From positions 496,001 through 560,000 of the forward strand of contig CAMLCZ010000001.1 in NCBI GenBank assembly GCA_946478665.1: a stretch of 64,000 nucleotides of DNA, given 5' to 3'. Every line of letters begins with the position of its first letter. Within the stretch, counting starts at the first letter, position 1. This stretch comes from an uncultured Bartonella sp. (GTDB taxonomy: Bacteria; Pseudomonadota; Alphaproteobacteria; Rhizobiales; Rhizobiaceae). The notes beneath the pieces were generated by a model. That model was not told where the DNA came from and did not search any database. It saw nothing but the letters and a program-made list of their open reading frames with translations. Made by a program: the position numbers and the translations under genes. Below are positions 28,313 to 38,212 of the stretch, piece by piece.

Positions 28313-29164
28313 TTACTCCTTGCCTAAAACATGTTGGTCGATCAATCGTACCGAACCAAAACGTACGGTCAACAAAAGAACGGTTGGTTTTGCAATCATA
28401 CCATCAACATCTTCAAATGTTGCAACATCACGAAAATCAGCGGCTTCAAGTACGGCACGCGGTTCTTGCGCAACAACATCGGCAATTGCTTGACGGAGAG
28501 TCTCGATAGTCCGCTCGCCATTTTGAAATAGTTTTTCAGCAACTTTCCAGCTTTTGGGAACAATGACAGCCGCTTTTCTATCCTCGGCGGTTAAGAGTTG
28601 ATTGCGCGACGAACTCGCAACACCATCGGCATCGCGTAAAATAGGCATTCCAACGATCTTTACCGGGAAAGCCAAGTCTTCAACCATTCGGCGAATAATA
28701 ACGACCTGCTGAAAATCCTTCTCGCCAAAAAATGCATTATCTGGCTGAACAATATTAAATAATTTTGCAACAACCGTTGTTACCCCACGGAAGTGTCCAG
28801 GGCGCAACTTTCCAATCAACATATCCGATAAATTGGCAACTTCGACCGAAGTTAGATTTCCGGCAGGCCACATTTCTTCAACCGAAGGTGCAAAAACATA
28901 GTCTACACCAGCTTCCGATAGAAGCTTGCAATCACCTTCAAGATCACGTGGGTAAGAATCGTAATCTTCGCCTGGACCAAATTGCTTCGGATTAACAAAG
29001 ATAGAAACGATCGTACGGTCACAATCCTGCTTAGATTGGCGAACCAAGCTGATATGACCGTTGTGTAATGCGCCCATTGTTGGCACAAGACCAACAGTCA
29101 AACTATTAGCGCGATCCTGCATTAACTGCTGGCGCACGTCGGTAATTTTGGTAAATATTTTCAT
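28313..29164 (-). CDS. panC: Pantothenate synthetase
   Basis: Condenses pantoate and beta-alanine using ATP. From ATG 29164 ([14 protein letters not shown]) it is 283 residues. The nucleotidyltransferase motif [15 protein letters not shown] near 27-41 contains the HXGH signature. [19 protein letters not shown] near 60-78, FGEKDFQQ near 145-152, and SSRNQLL near 185 (KMSKS-equivalent region) complete the set. The frame is open 16 codons further upstream (29212), without family resemblance. panB follows after six bases. Confidence 0.96.
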   Translation of the reverse strand: MKIFTKITDVRQQLMQDRANSLTVGLVPTMGALHNGHISLVRQSKQDCDRTIVSIFVNPKQFGPGEDYDSYPRDLEGDCKLLSEAGVDYVFAPSVEEMWPAGNLTSVEVANLSDMLIGKLRPGHFRGVTTVVAKLFNIVQPDNAFFGEKDFQQVVIIRRMVEDLAFPVKIVGMPILRDADGVASSSRNQLLTAEDRKAAVIVPKSWKVAEKLFQNGERTIETLRQAIADVVAQEPRAVLEAADFRDVATFEDVDGMIAKPTVLLLTVRFGSVRLIDQHVLGKE

Positions 29165-29235
29165 TAAGTTATGTACCCCATATATGCTGTGGCATATTAT
29201 AATGGGGCACATAGCAAATGTTAATATCTTGACTT

Positions 29236-29724
29236 TTATTTCTGTGGCATAACGCCGTAGCCAGCAACCATGGCCTCGGCAATTTTCACTTCCATAGCGT
29301 TTGTTGCGCCACTTACGCCAACAGCCCCTACCACTATATCATTGTTCACTACCGGTACGCCACCGCCCAACGGCATCATATGGGGCAGATTTGCAATTGC
29401 CTGCTCATCACCATTGACACGCTGCATATTTACAGACGTTTTAACACGGTAAAGTGCTGCTGATCTTGCTTTTGCAATCGCCGCATCGACACAACTGAAA
29501 GGTGCGCGATCCATACGATCAAAAGCAATCAATGTACCAGTTGCATCGACCACCGCCATACACACATTGACCTTTAAATTTTCAGCTGAGGTTTGACCCT
29601 TATTGATAAGCGTACGGGCGTCGTTCAAAGCTAGAACACTAACAGCATACTCTGCCATTGCAGACGTTGCAAACATAGAAGCTGCGGCGACCATAACCAT
29701 AACTTTTTTTATCGGATTTTTCAT
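29236..29724 (-). CDS. GlcG/HbpS-family secreted protein
   Basis: 162 residues from ATG 29724, beginning with a signal peptide (MKNPIKKVMVMVAAASMFATSAMA, cut before EYAVSVL). The mature part carries the GlcG/HbpS fold text: ALNDARTLINKG, VNVCMAVVDATGTLIAFDRMD, AIAKARSAALYR, MMPLGGGVPVV and VGAVGVSGATNAMEVKIAEA. In this family HbpS binds heme extracellularly, while GlcG is linked to glycolate use; no neighbour here points to either. A second ATG at 29736 would add four residues. A long non-coding stretch lies upstream. Confidence 0.83.
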   Translation of the reverse strand: MKNPIKKVMVMVAAASMFATSAMAEYAVSVLALNDARTLINKGQTSAENLKVNVCMAVVDATGTLIAFDRMDRAPFSCVDAAIAKARSAALYRVKTSVNMQRVNGDEQAIANLPHMMPLGGGVPVVNNDIVVGAVGVSGATNAMEVKIAEAMVAGYGVMPQK

Positions 29725-29736
29725 TGGCTTACCCAT

Positions 29737-30330
29737 ATTTTAGACGTAGAATCAAACAGTTGCATTGGCGGAAATATTCTTGCCGTTCGCTTTACAAAAT
29801 ATAATGCGCGAATGATGCTTGCGCCATATTATTTTATACTCATCGAAAATAAAATTATTCGCTTAAAAGTCATTCTGTAAAACAGATAAATAATCAGATA
29901 TGACTAAAGAATTGCACCTCCCAAAACCAACGCAATTTATCGCGCGTTTATTTAAACAAGCAAACAAATGTAAAGGAAAGACTAATAAGCCGAATTGTCT
30001 TATGGACAAATTGACGCAAGCGCTGTTTTATTCACTGGTTAAATTTTAGCCGAAATGAAATAATGGATAACGGATTGAAAAACGTACGCGTTTATTGGCA
30101 ATAAAATAGATGCTTATCGTGTTAATATACTAAACGAGAGATATATTTATTGCATAATTTTTTATCGGCATAGATCACACGTTAAAAGTGTTGCCGCATC
30201 ATTTCCATCACTCTAATGTAATGAACATTAAAAATATTATTTTAAAATTTATATCAATTAACGGCTAAATTTCAGGAAGGCCAAGCTTTACCAGAATTTG
30301 ACATTCAAACAGAGTTTAACGGTAAATCTG
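29737..30330. other. Gene-free AT-rich interval
   Basis: 594 bases between the GlcG-like gene and the 3' end of recO. No open frame over 60 codons, no tRNA-like fold, no hairpin with T run and no repeat array was seen. It presumably holds the GlcG-like gene promoter; the rest is unexplained. Confidence 0.55.
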
Positions 30331-31053
30331 TCACTTATTATCAATCATGCGAATAAAGCCATTACGCACTTCTGGTGGTTCCAGACCACGTGCTTCCCAG
30401 ACATGACGGGCAAGAAAATACCCTGTTAAACCGAAACCTTGGACAATATCGTCGTAACTATTGGGCCTTGTATTTTTTTTAACCAAGAATTCCGGCAGAA
30501 AAATCAACTTGTCTTTCCAAGGTTCACCGGCCTCACGACTAACCGCCCTTGCGGATTTTGGAGAAACATAGATCAAATTTTCATGCGTGCCAGTTGCAGC
30601 ACATTGTGTCAGATCAAGGCCGAAGCCTAAAGCTTCCAATAAGCGCACTTCAAATCGAACGAGCAATTCCCCTGTTACCAATAAATCATCAAAATTATCA
30701 ATGATGAGCTGTAATATATCATAAAGGATTGGATAAGGATCACGTTCTGGCAAAAGTCTTAAATGTGCAGCGGCCAATTGCAAACCATAAAGCGCATAAG
30801 GCGATATCATGATTTGCGATGCATTAAAGTCTATCGCTTCAATACGAAAAATGCCTAAATGTTCATCCAACCGTGCGCGCCATTCGGCATCAACTTTATT
30901 GCCCGGTTGCAAAACCGCACTCATTCTTCGAGACCGACCACCTTTCACAATTCCCATATGACGCCCATGATCACGCGTCATGACTTCTGCAATTGCGCTG
31001 GTCTCTCCATGTTGTTTAATTCCAAGAATGAATGCGTGTTCTTTCCATTCCAT
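30331..31053 (-). CDS. recO: DNA repair protein RecO
   Basis: Acts with RecF and RecR to load RecA onto SSB-coated single-stranded DNA. The 240-residue protein has an OB-fold start (MEWKEHAFILGIKQHGETSAIAEVMTRDHGRHMGIVKGGRSRR), the conserved ALQPGN-like AVLQPGNKVDAEWRAR near 46-61, and a helical C-terminal half. The four-Cys zinc site of some RecO proteins is absent, as usual in this order. It is the last gene of the lepB-rnc-era-recO operon, two bases after era. Confidence 0.95.
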   Translation of the reverse strand: MEWKEHAFILGIKQHGETSAIAEVMTRDHGRHMGIVKGGRSRRMSAVLQPGNKVDAEWRARLDEHLGIFRIEAIDFNASQIMISPYALYGLQLAAAHLRLLPERDPYPILYDILQLIIDNFDDLLVTGELLVRFEVRLLEALGFGLDLTQCAATGTHENLIYVSPKSARAVSREAGEPWKDKLIFLPEFLVKKNTRPNSYDDIVQGFGLTGYFLARHVWEARGLEPPEVRNGFIRMIDNK

Positions 31054-31055
31054 GG

Positions 31056-31961
31056 TTAATTTGAAAAATCCAATCCCATCTCGCGGTAACGTTCTGGATC
31101 ATTGCCCCAATTGTCGCGAACTTTGACGAACAGAAAAAGATGAACATTCTGTTCCAAAATTTCCATCAATTCTTTTCGGGCTGCCTGCCCTATTGCCTTG
31201 ATTGTTTCACCTTTGGAACCAAGAACAATCTTTTTTTGCCCATCACGCTCAACGTAAATCACCTGATTGATTTTTACTGAACCATCGGGACGCTCTTCCC
31301 AAGTTTCAGTTTCAACAGTCGAGGCATAGGGCAGTTCATTATGCAAACGTAAATAGAGTTTTTCTCTCGTTATCTCCGCCGCCAATTGGCGCATAGGCAT
31401 ATCAGAAATTTCATCTTCCGGATAATACCATGGTCCATTAGGTAGCTCTTTACATAAGTATTCTAGCAGGTCCCGACAGCCAGAACCATTGAGAGCGGAC
31501 ACCATGAAAGTGCGTGTAAACTGCGCCTGCTCATTAAGCTTTGCAGTCAATTCTAACAAGGTCGGACGGGCGATGACATCAACTTTATTCAAAACAAGAA
31601 TTTTTTCCTGATTGATTTTCGGCAATGCCTCCAAAATGGCTTCAACCTCTTCATTGATGCCGGCTTGTGCATCAATAATGACCATAACAATATCAGCGTC
31701 TTTGGCGCCATTCCACGCCGTAGATACCATCGCGCGATCAAGTCTGCGACGCGGGCTAAAAATACCCGGTGTATCAACAAGCACAATCTGGGCGTTATCA
31801 TGCACGACAATGCCCCGTATCAAGGCACGTGTCGTTTGCACTTTGTGGGTGACGATAGAAACTTTCGTTCCAACCAACTGGTTAACAAGCGTAGATTTTC
31901 CAGCATTCGGGGCGCCGATTAGCGCAACAAAACCTGATTTTGTTTGTAATGTCTCATTCAT
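31056..31961 (-). CDS. era: GTPase Era
   Basis: Essential GTPase for 16S rRNA maturation and 30S assembly. 301 residues: G1 GAPNAGKST at 16-24, G2 T in VQTTRALIRGI, G3 DTPG near 63-66, G4 NKVD near 124-127, then the C-terminal KH RNA-binding domain (VYVERDGQKKIVLGSKGETIKAIG near 225-248). Overlaps the end of rnc by eight bases, a classic translational coupling in the rnc-era pair. Confidence 0.97.
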   Translation of the reverse strand: MNETLQTKSGFVALIGAPNAGKSTLVNQLVGTKVSIVTHKVQTTRALIRGIVVHDNAQIVLVDTPGIFSPRRRLDRAMVSTAWNGAKDADIVMVIIDAQAGINEEVEAILEALPKINQEKILVLNKVDVIARPTLLELTAKLNEQAQFTRTFMVSALNGSGCRDLLEYLCKELPNGPWYYPEDEISDMPMRQLAAEITREKLYLRLHNELPYASTVETETWEERPDGSVKINQVIYVERDGQKKIVLGSKGETIKAIGQAARKELMEILEQNVHLFLFVKVRDNWGNDPERYREMGLDFSN

Positions 31962-32661
31962 GCTCTTTACTTTCGGCAGGTTCCCATACGCCTTCTCTTA
32001 TTAACAGCCGTTCAGCGGCCGCACGCTCTGCGTGACGCTTTGAGCCACCTTTGCCCGTTTCTGGTGCAAAACCAGAGATTCTAACCTCAACCTCAAACAC
32101 AGGATCATGATCGGGACCGCGGCGTCTTACAACACGATATTGCGGTTGTGCGCCATTCTGCGTATGTGCCCATTCCTGCAATTCAGTCTTTGCATCACGC
32201 CTTGCCGCATCGGATTGACGTGCGCGATCCTGCCAATACCGATTTATAAACGGACGTACGGCATCAAGCCCATCATCAAGATAAATTGCGGCAATCAATG
32301 CCTCAACAACATCGGCATGCATATTTGCCAACCGACGCTCGTCGAGATTCTTCATCTCCGCCCCGACATAGATGATATCGGGCAAACCAATTTCCAACGC
32401 AATTTCTGCGCAGGTTTCAGCATTTACAAGGCCATTAAGCCGTACCGAAAGTTCTCCTTCGGTTGCCGCTGGAAAAAAACTACAGAGCATTTCAGAAATT
32501 AACAGTCCCAATACACGGTCACCCAAAAACTCCAAACGCTCATAATTTCCTTGCCCCGCATCTTGAACACTGGAATGGGTCAATGCGCGGCGCAAACGGT
32601 CTTCGTTTTTAAAAATATGCCCTGTAGCTTCCTGAAGTCTCTCAATTTTTTGGCGGTCCAT
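31954..32661 (-). CDS. rnc: Ribonuclease III
   Basis: Double-strand-specific endonuclease for rRNA precursors and regulated mRNAs. 235 residues: the catalytic signature ERLEFLGDRVLGL near 41-53, second acidic site in ADVVEALIAAIYLDDG near 114-129, and a C-terminal double-stranded RNA-binding domain (about 155-225, ending KGGSKRHAERAAAERLL). It precedes era with an eight-base overlap and follows lepB by about 11 bases. Confidence 0.97.
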   Translation of the reverse strand: MDRQKIERLQEATGHIFKNEDRLRRALTHSSVQDAGQGNYERLEFLGDRVLGLLISEMLCSFFPAATEGELSVRLNGLVNAETCAEIALEIGLPDIIYVGAEMKNLDERRLANMHADVVEALIAAIYLDDGLDAVRPFINRYWQDRARQSDAARRDAKTELQEWAHTQNGAQPQYRVVRRRGPDHDPVFEVEVRISGFAPETGKGGSKRHAERAAAERLLIREGVWEPAESKEHE

Positions 32662-32672
32662 GAGATTGCACC

Positions 32673-33458
32673 CTATTTGTCAGGTGGAAAATATTGGATT
32701 GTTTGCACAAAAGAAAACAGTCTTCCCCATCTTATATCAAATGGCCAACGCCACAATTGCCACGCGCTTGAACCATTACCAATGGAAAAGAAAATTAAAT
32801 TTGCACGACCAATAAGGTTTTCGGCTGGAACATACCCGACATTTAAACGACTATCATCTGAATTATCACGATTGTCACCCATCATGAAGTAATATCCTTG
32901 CGGAACCTCAAAAACTTTGGTGTCGTCCACCTGCGGGAAATATCCAAGATCTAATGTGTTATATGTTACACCATTCGGCAAGGTCTCACGATAAACATCA
33001 ACCGGACGTGACACTTCTGTGACATCGCTATTGTCAATTTGACCGACAAAGTTACGTTGAACAGCCTGATCGTTAATATAAAGCACACCTTGCCTTACTT
33101 GGATTCTATCACCTGGAAGCCCTACTACACGTTTGATGTAATCTACATTGGGATTCGACGGCAAACGAAACACAAGCACATCGCCACGTTTTGGCTCGGC
33201 AGACCAAAAACGCCCAGAAAATAAATTGGGTGAAAAAGGCAGAGAGTATTTTGAATAACCATAGGCATATTTCGATACGAAAAGATAATCGCCTACCAAT
33301 AAAGTGGGACGCATCGAGCCGGAAGGAATTGTAAATGGCTGAAAGAAAAAGGTACGAATAACCATTGCCAAGATGAGCGCTTGGATGACAACTGAAAAAA
33401 ATTCTTTCATTCCGCCCTTTTTCTTCGGAGCTTTTCCAGACGGTTCATTATTATACAT
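32673..33458 (-). CDS. lepB: Signal peptidase I
   Basis: Removes signal peptides from exported proteins at the periplasmic side of the inner membrane. At 261 residues it has a Lys-rich cytosolic start, one membrane anchor (about 21-38), the catalytic Ser48 in PSGSMRPTL, and the general-base Lys in VDYIKRVVGLPGDR near 112. The box GDNRDNSDDSR comes near 198-208. It is first in the lepB-rnc-era-recO group and follows acpS on the same strand by 85 bases. Confidence 0.97.
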   Translation of the reverse strand: MYNNEPSGKAPKKKGGMKEFFSVVIQALILAMVIRTFFFQPFTIPSGSMRPTLLVGDYLFVSKYAYGYSKYSLPFSPNLFSGRFWSAEPKRGDVLVFRLPSNPNVDYIKRVVGLPGDRIQVRQGVLYINDQAVQRNFVGQIDNSDVTEVSRPVDVYRETLPNGVTYNTLDLGYFPQVDDTKVFEVPQGYYFMMGDNRDNSDDSRLNVGYVPAENLIGRANLIFFSIGNGSSAWQLWRWPFDIRWGRLFSFVQTIQYFPPDK

Positions 33459-33543
33459 TCACGTTCTGCCTTTTTGTAATGGCCAAAATTTGGTTTATGT
33501 GACGTAGTTTACCCAGATGCCTTTGTATAGACTTTTATTGATT

Positions 33544-33945
33544 TTAACCAATAGAAACTGCTTCAATAATGACAAATGCCTGAGCCCAAGGAAAATCATC
33601 AGTTATTGTCAAATGAATAACCCCTTTGTGCTGTTCCGGTATAAGACGGTTAAAAACCGTCAATGCACTATTGGTCAGTTCCATTGTTGGGCGGCCACTT
33701 GGTAAATTGACAACGCCCATATCCTTCCACCAAACACCGTGGGCGATACCGGTTCCTAATGCTTTGGCACACGCTTCTTTTGCCGCAAAGCGCTTGGCAT
33801 AAGAGGCCGCACGCATTTTTCGGCTATCTGATTTCTTTCGTTCAATTGGTGTAAATACACGTTCAACAAAACGGTCGCCGAATTTCAAAAGTGTTTTTTC
33901 GATCCTACGGATATCGATTATATCACTGCCCAACCCGACAATCAT
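33544..33945 (-). CDS. acpS: Holo-[acyl-carrier-protein] synthase
   Basis: Transfers 4'-phosphopantetheine from CoA to apo-ACP. The 133-residue protein has both family motifs: [14 protein letters not shown] near 4-17 (metal-binding Asp8) and [16 protein letters not shown] near 52-67 (Glu58 region). It overlaps the end of the upstream DUF2062 gene by four bases, so the pair is translationally coupled. Confidence 0.95.
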   Translation of the reverse strand: MIVGLGSDIIDIRRIEKTLLKFGDRFVERVFTPIERKKSDSRKMRAASYAKRFAAKEACAKALGTGIAHGVWWKDMGVVNLPSGRPTMELTNSALTVFNRLIPEQHKGVIHLTITDDFPWAQAFVIIEAVSIG

Positions 33946-34550
33946 TGCAAAACTTCCTGCTCAGCCTCTTTGAGGCGTAATTTTAGCTTTTCCGCCATTT
34001 TTTCCTTATGGCGTTTTTGAAATTGGAAGGTTGCCCGATAAGCGCAGACATATGACAGCGAACCCAAAATTGCTCCCAGTACAACGCCACCCAAAATAAT
34101 GGGCATCATAACTGGTTCCCACGCCTCTAATAGGCTGCTCCACGCTTGCGATAGCGATAAACCATCAAACATCTGTCTTATTTCAGACAATGGTATGGCT
34201 TGTACATTACCAAAAGTCGATAAAAGCATATGGCCAATTTTATAATCTGCCATGACTATTGGTAAAAATGTCAACGGATTGGAAAGAATTGTACCAAGAA
34301 TGGCCGCAGCAATATTACCCCGCAAAAGCCAAGCGACGATGCCCGCCAATATAATATGAAGCCCGACAAATGGTGAACTTGCTGCAAAAACACCAATAGC
34401 CAACCCTAATGCAACCTGATGTGGCGTTGCCGATATGCGTAACAACCTTTTACCATAATACCGCAATGAGCGTGAAAATGAACGCCGTGGCCATAGCCAC
34501 AGACGGATACGCTCTATAAAGCTAATAGGTTTTCTTCGACGAAAAAGCAT
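33942..34550 (-). CDS. DUF2062 membrane protein
   Basis: 202 residues with two or three membrane segments. The DUF2062 pattern includes [26 protein letters not shown] near 40-65 and [10 protein letters not shown] near 88-97. A charged C-terminal helix ([24 protein letters not shown]) is probably coiled. Function of the family is unknown. Its position before acpS-lepB-rnc-era-recO is conserved among Rhizobiales as I recall, and it overlaps acpS by four bases. Confidence 0.85.
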   Translation of the reverse strand: MLFRRRKPISFIERIRLWLWPRRSFSRSLRYYGKRLLRISATPHQVALGLAIGVFAASSPFVGLHIILAGIVAWLLRGNIAAAILGTILSNPLTFLPIVMADYKIGHMLLSTFGNVQAIPLSEIRQMFDGLSLSQAWSSLLEAWEPVMMPIILGGVVLGAILGSLSYVCAYRATFQFQKRHKEKMAEKLKLRLKEAEQEVLQ

Positions 34551-34739
34551 TTACTTCTCGTAACATCTCGAAAGCATGAGGCAATCCCTAATATCCAAGC
34601 TGTGATCCTTACCTTTATCTTTTGTATGTTCAAATTTTCCAATAACAAATAAACTCTATGTGTAATATCTGTTATATCTCGCTAGTCTCTCGCCACTTTT
34701 ACAATAAGTGCCTTATAAATAACAAGGGTTGACAATAAT

Positions 34740-35936
34740 ATGGACAATTCGGGCAGTGACAATATCAAAAAACCAGAATTAACTGTTGTTTCAATTCTTA
34801 TTGCGATTAGTTGTGGACATTTTCTCAATGATATTATGCAGTCCATGTTGCCGGCTGTTTATCCAATATTGCGGGAAAACTATAGCCTGACCTTCCTGCA
34901 AATCGGTATTATAACTGCTGTTTATCAATTTACCGGTTCTGTTTTGCAGCCCATTATCGGCTTTACTACCGATAAAAAGCCTTTGCCATATTCACTTCCT
35001 CTTGCCTCTACCTCAACGATGGTCGGCTTGTTATTGCTTGCCAACGCACAACATTATTCATTGCTTCTGGTGGGGGCTGGATTTGTTGGCCTAGGGTCAT
35101 CTATTTTCCATCCGGAAGCTTCGCGCGTTGCTAGAATTGCTTCTGGTGGCAAACATGGGTTAGCACAATCTATCTTTCAAGTGGGCGGAAATGCTGGTAC
35201 GGCTTTGGGTCCCTTGTTAGCAGCCGCTTTTATTAGCCATCAACAACGCATTGGTTGGCTCGCTATATTGGCTTTTATTGGTATCATCATACTGGCAATT
35301 GTAAGCCACTGGTATGCCCAAAATATCAAAAGCCGGAAAAACAGAAAAATACCTGCCGTTGAGCATAATTTAACACCACGCCAAATTAAAAAAGCATTGT
35401 TCGTGTTGGTTGGATTGATGTTTGCCAAATATATTTATATGGCCAGCATGCAGAATTACTACATGTTTTACACAATGGACAAATTCGGTGTCAGCCTTCA
35501 CCAAGCACAATTGTTACTGTTTCTTTATCTCGGCGGTATCGCATTGGGCACTGTATTCGGAGGTCCTATTGGTGACCGCATCGGAGCGCGTACCGTTATC
35601 TGGGTATCTATTCTCGGGGTTTTCCCCTTCACAGTTGTATTGCCATATACGAGCCTGCACGTCACAGCCGTGTTGACCGTCATTATCGGTATGATTTTAG
35701 CGTCAGCTTTTCCCGCTATCGTTGTTTTTGCTCAAGAACTTATGCCCGGCAAAGTCGGCACAATAGCAGGTTTGTTTTTTGGCCTATCGTTTGGAATTGG
35801 CGCTATCTCAGCAGCCGCATTGGGCAAAGTGATGGATGTTATTGGTGCACAAGCCATGTTTGAGATCTGCTCATTTATGCCAATACTCGGGCTTATTGCA
35901 ATTTTTCTACCCAAAATCAGCACTGGCCATAAATAG
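34740..35936 (+). CDS. MFS transporter, fosmidomycin-resistance (Fsr) type
   Basis: A 398-residue exporter-like protein with about 12 membrane helices. Family text: SCGHFLNDIMQSMLPAVYPILRENYSLTFLQIGIITAVYQFTGSVLQPIIG near 24-74 and GLGSSIFHPEASRVA near 116-130, both typical of Fsr. Fsr confers fosmidomycin resistance when overproduced; the natural substrate is not known. It points opposite to the DUF2062 operon and runs head-on into hemN, whose stop lies 33 bases away. Confidence 0.87.
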   Translation: MDNSGSDNIKKPELTVVSILIAISCGHFLNDIMQSMLPAVYPILRENYSLTFLQIGIITAVYQFTGSVLQPIIGFTTDKKPLPYSLPLASTSTMVGLLLLANAQHYSLLLVGAGFVGLGSSIFHPEASRVARIASGGKHGLAQSIFQVGGNAGTALGPLLAAAFISHQQRIGWLAILAFIGIIILAIVSHWYAQNIKSRKNRKIPAVEHNLTPRQIKKALFVLVGLMFAKYIYMASMQNYYMFYTMDKFGVSLHQAQLLLFLYLGGIALGTVFGGPIGDRIGARTVIWVSILGVFPFTVVLPYTSLHVTAVLTVIIGMILASAFPAIVVFAQELMPGKVGTIAGLFFGLSFGIGAISAAALGKVMDVIGAQAMFEICSFMPILGLIAIFLPKISTGHK

Positions 35937-35968
35937 CAGGTGCTGATTAAATCCATATACCCAATGGG

Positions 35969-37303
35969 TCAAACGGCCGCACTAAATTGTGCTATATTTT
36001 GTTGGCGATATGTGTCGAACAAAGCAGCGACAGCGCGCACAAATGGGCGTCCTTCTTCGGTCATGGTAATAACACCATCTTTTTCCTGCACTATTCCATC
36101 GACAATAATTGGACGGATCCGCTGCAAGGCATCTGCAAATTTTTCTTTTCCGCCAAATTTTGATAAATCAAGTTGGAAATTGCACATAAGCTCACTTATC
36201 ATAGCAGACCGGAGCCGATCTTCATCATTGATTGCAATGCCGCGTATTGTGGCCATTTGCCCTTCGTCGATTGTACGGCGATATTGTGCAATTCCCGGAA
36301 TTGTTTGGGCAAAACCTTCATGAAATTGTGAAATTGAAGAACAACCAAATCCAATTAACACAGGGCAATCATCATCTGTGTAACCTTGGAAATTTCGGTG
36401 CAGCCTGTGTTCTTTTGTAGCAATTGCCAAATGGTCATCTGGAAATGCAAAATGATCAATTCCAATGGGAACATAGCCCATTGCAATCAGTTGGTTGCTA
36501 ACGGCTTCCGCCTGATGGAACCGCTCTAGCGGTCCAGGTAATAGTGATGCGTCAATCAGCTTTTGATTTGCGCGTCTTTTGGGAAGGTGGGCATAGCCAT
36601 AACAAGCAATTCTGTTTGGCTTATAACTTCCGATCGTTTTACAGGTTTCGTGAAGTGTATCTAACGTTTGCAATGGCAAACCGTAAATCAGGTCAAAATT
36701 GATACGTTCAATGCCGGCTTCACGTAAATAGTCAACTGACCGCTTTACCACCGATGCCGGTTGAATACGTCCAATGGCCTTCTGAACATCTGGATTAACA
36801 TCTTGCACACCCAAGCTCACACGGTTAACGCCAATGGTCTTCAATATATCAACGAGATCATGCGTTACAGTTCTTGGATCAAGCTCTATTGCATGTTCCG
36901 CATTGTCATCAAAAACAAAGTATTCATGCAAAGCATCCATAATGGCGTAAAATGAGTCTCTCGCGAGTATTGATGGCGTACCACCGCCCCAATGCAGGTG
37001 AACTACTCTGGGTTTACCTTTTAGATGCTGCGATTGTAGCCGGATATCTTTGACAACACTTTCGGCATAGCTTGCGATGGCGCCATCATTGACCGTAGCC
37101 TTTGCGTGACAGCCACAATAATGACAAAGCTCACGGCAATATGGCACATGGATATAAAGTGAAACAGCTTCATCAGCCTTCAAACTACCCAACCATGCCG
37201 CTCTTTGACGATCGTCTATCGTGACAAAATCTGCTGCCGTAGGATAGGAGGTATAACGAGGCACTGCCAAAGTTGCATAATGCAACAATGTTTCTGTTTC
37301 CAT
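35969..37303 (-). CDS. hemN: Oxygen-independent coproporphyrinogen III dehydrogenase
   Basis: Radical-SAM enzyme that oxidatively decarboxylates coproporphyrinogen III without oxygen. 444 residues. The cluster motif CX3CX2C appears as YCRELCHYCGC near 56-66, preceded by SLYIHVPY, and the SAM-binding GGGTP lies near 109-113. The long HemN-type N-terminus (YTSYPTAADFV) distinguishes it from HemW, which starts directly at the radical-SAM barrel. AAGGAAGG stands before the ATG. It lies 72 bases downstream of fnrN on the same strand, a pairing that fits low-oxygen control. Confidence 0.94.
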   Translation of the reverse strand: METETLLHYATLAVPRYTSYPTAADFVTIDDRQRAAWLGSLKADEAVSLYIHVPYCRELCHYCGCHAKATVNDGAIASYAESVVKDIRLQSQHLKGKPRVVHLHWGGGTPSILARDSFYAIMDALHEYFVFDDNAEHAIELDPRTVTHDLVDILKTIGVNRVSLGVQDVNPDVQKAIGRIQPASVVKRSVDYLREAGIERINFDLIYGLPLQTLDTLHETCKTIGSYKPNRIACYGYAHLPKRRANQKLIDASLLPGPLERFHQAEAVSNQLIAMGYVPIGIDHFAFPDDHLAIATKEHRLHRNFQGYTDDDCPVLIGFGCSSISQFHEGFAQTIPGIAQYRRTIDEGQMATIRGIAINDEDRLRSAMISELMCNFQLDLSKFGGKEKFADALQRIRPIIVDGIVQEKDGVITMTEEGRPFVRAVAALFDTYRQQNIAQFSAAV

Positions 37304-37375
37304 TATATTTCCTTCCTTATTACCTTATGCGGCATAATACACTATGATTGCATAGAGATAATAACATTAAAAGCA

Positions 37376-38128
37376 TTAATCAATCTCATTGGCTATCGCC
37401 GCAATCTGTTTTAATAAATCGCGATTAAGAATATCTACTTTATTATTTGAAATCAGTTGAATGACACCTTGTGCTTTCAACTTTGAAAAACAACGGCTAA
37501 CTGTCTCGATTGTTAAGCCAAGATGGTCAGCTATATCGGTTCTATTCATCGCCAAATTAAGCGGCGAGACGTTGAAATAGCTGCTTTCCATTCGCTTTAC
37601 CAGATCATACAAAAATCTTGCGACCTTTTCGATAGGAGACAGGCGACTCAATATAAGCTGGCTCTCATAAGACCTCTGCAAAGCCAATCGTGCCATTTCC
37701 ATGAAACGATCACGAATATTTGGATGTTCATGGAAATAATCATCAATACTCGTGCGGTCAAAGACACATAGCGTAACAGGTGTTATGGCTTCTGCCGTCA
37801 AGATATGCCTGTTTGTGTCACTTAATCCAAGAAAATTACCTGGAAAAACAAAGTCTGTAATACACCGGCGTCCGTCATTGAGTGTTTTTACCAGACGGAC
37901 GTTGCCCGACACCAATGTATACATTTTTTCGCGCGGCTTACCTTCTTCAAAGATGATTGAACCGGCTACGTAATGTTCGTGATGTTTCAAAATACCGAAT
38001 TGTTCCAGTTCTTCGGTATGCAAAGGAGCACACACTGCCAAGTCATGCACAGAACATGACCGGCAACGCTCGTCACCATCGCCTAAATTCGGGCAACATG
38101 ACCAATGATCATCATTATTTGACGTCAA
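37376..38128 (-). CDS. fnrN: FNR/FnrN-type oxygen-sensing transcription factor
   Basis: CRP/FNR-family regulator. The N-terminal Cys22, Cys25 and Cys33 (CX2CX7C) plus Cys121 in TPVTLCVFDR give the four ligands of an oxygen-labile 4Fe-4S cluster. This is the FnrN/AadR spacing rather than the E. coli CX2CX5C. The DNA-binding helix contains ETVSR (near 212-216), predicting the TTGAT-N4-ATCAA site. No ATG is available near the N-terminus: the start is a TTG at 38128 with AGGA seven to ten bases upstream. A perfect target box occurs at 58105 before the tor operon. Two extra Cys (11 and 12) precede the cluster motif. Confidence 0.92.
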   Translation of the reverse strand: MTSNNDDHWSCCPNLGDGDERCRSCSVHDLAVCAPLHTEELEQFGILKHHEHYVAGSIIFEEGKPREKMYTLVSGNVRLVKTLNDGRRCITDFVFPGNFLGLSDTNRHILTAEAITPVTLCVFDRTSIDDYFHEHPNIRDRFMEMARLALQRSYESQLILSRLSPIEKVARFLYDLVKRMESSYFNVSPLNLAMNRTDIADHLGLTIETVSRCFSKLKAQGVIQLISNNKVDILNRDLLKQIAAIANEID

Positions 38129-38212
38129 AATCGATCCTATATCTGATCATGGTGAACTCTCCCGCTTTGTTCAGCAACACACCATACATAGGATGATATT
38201 TGAAAAAAACAA

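Noticed and set aside
37304-37375. FNR box between fnrN and hemN
   Set aside because: I looked for TTGAT-N4-ATCAA on both strands and found no acceptable match.
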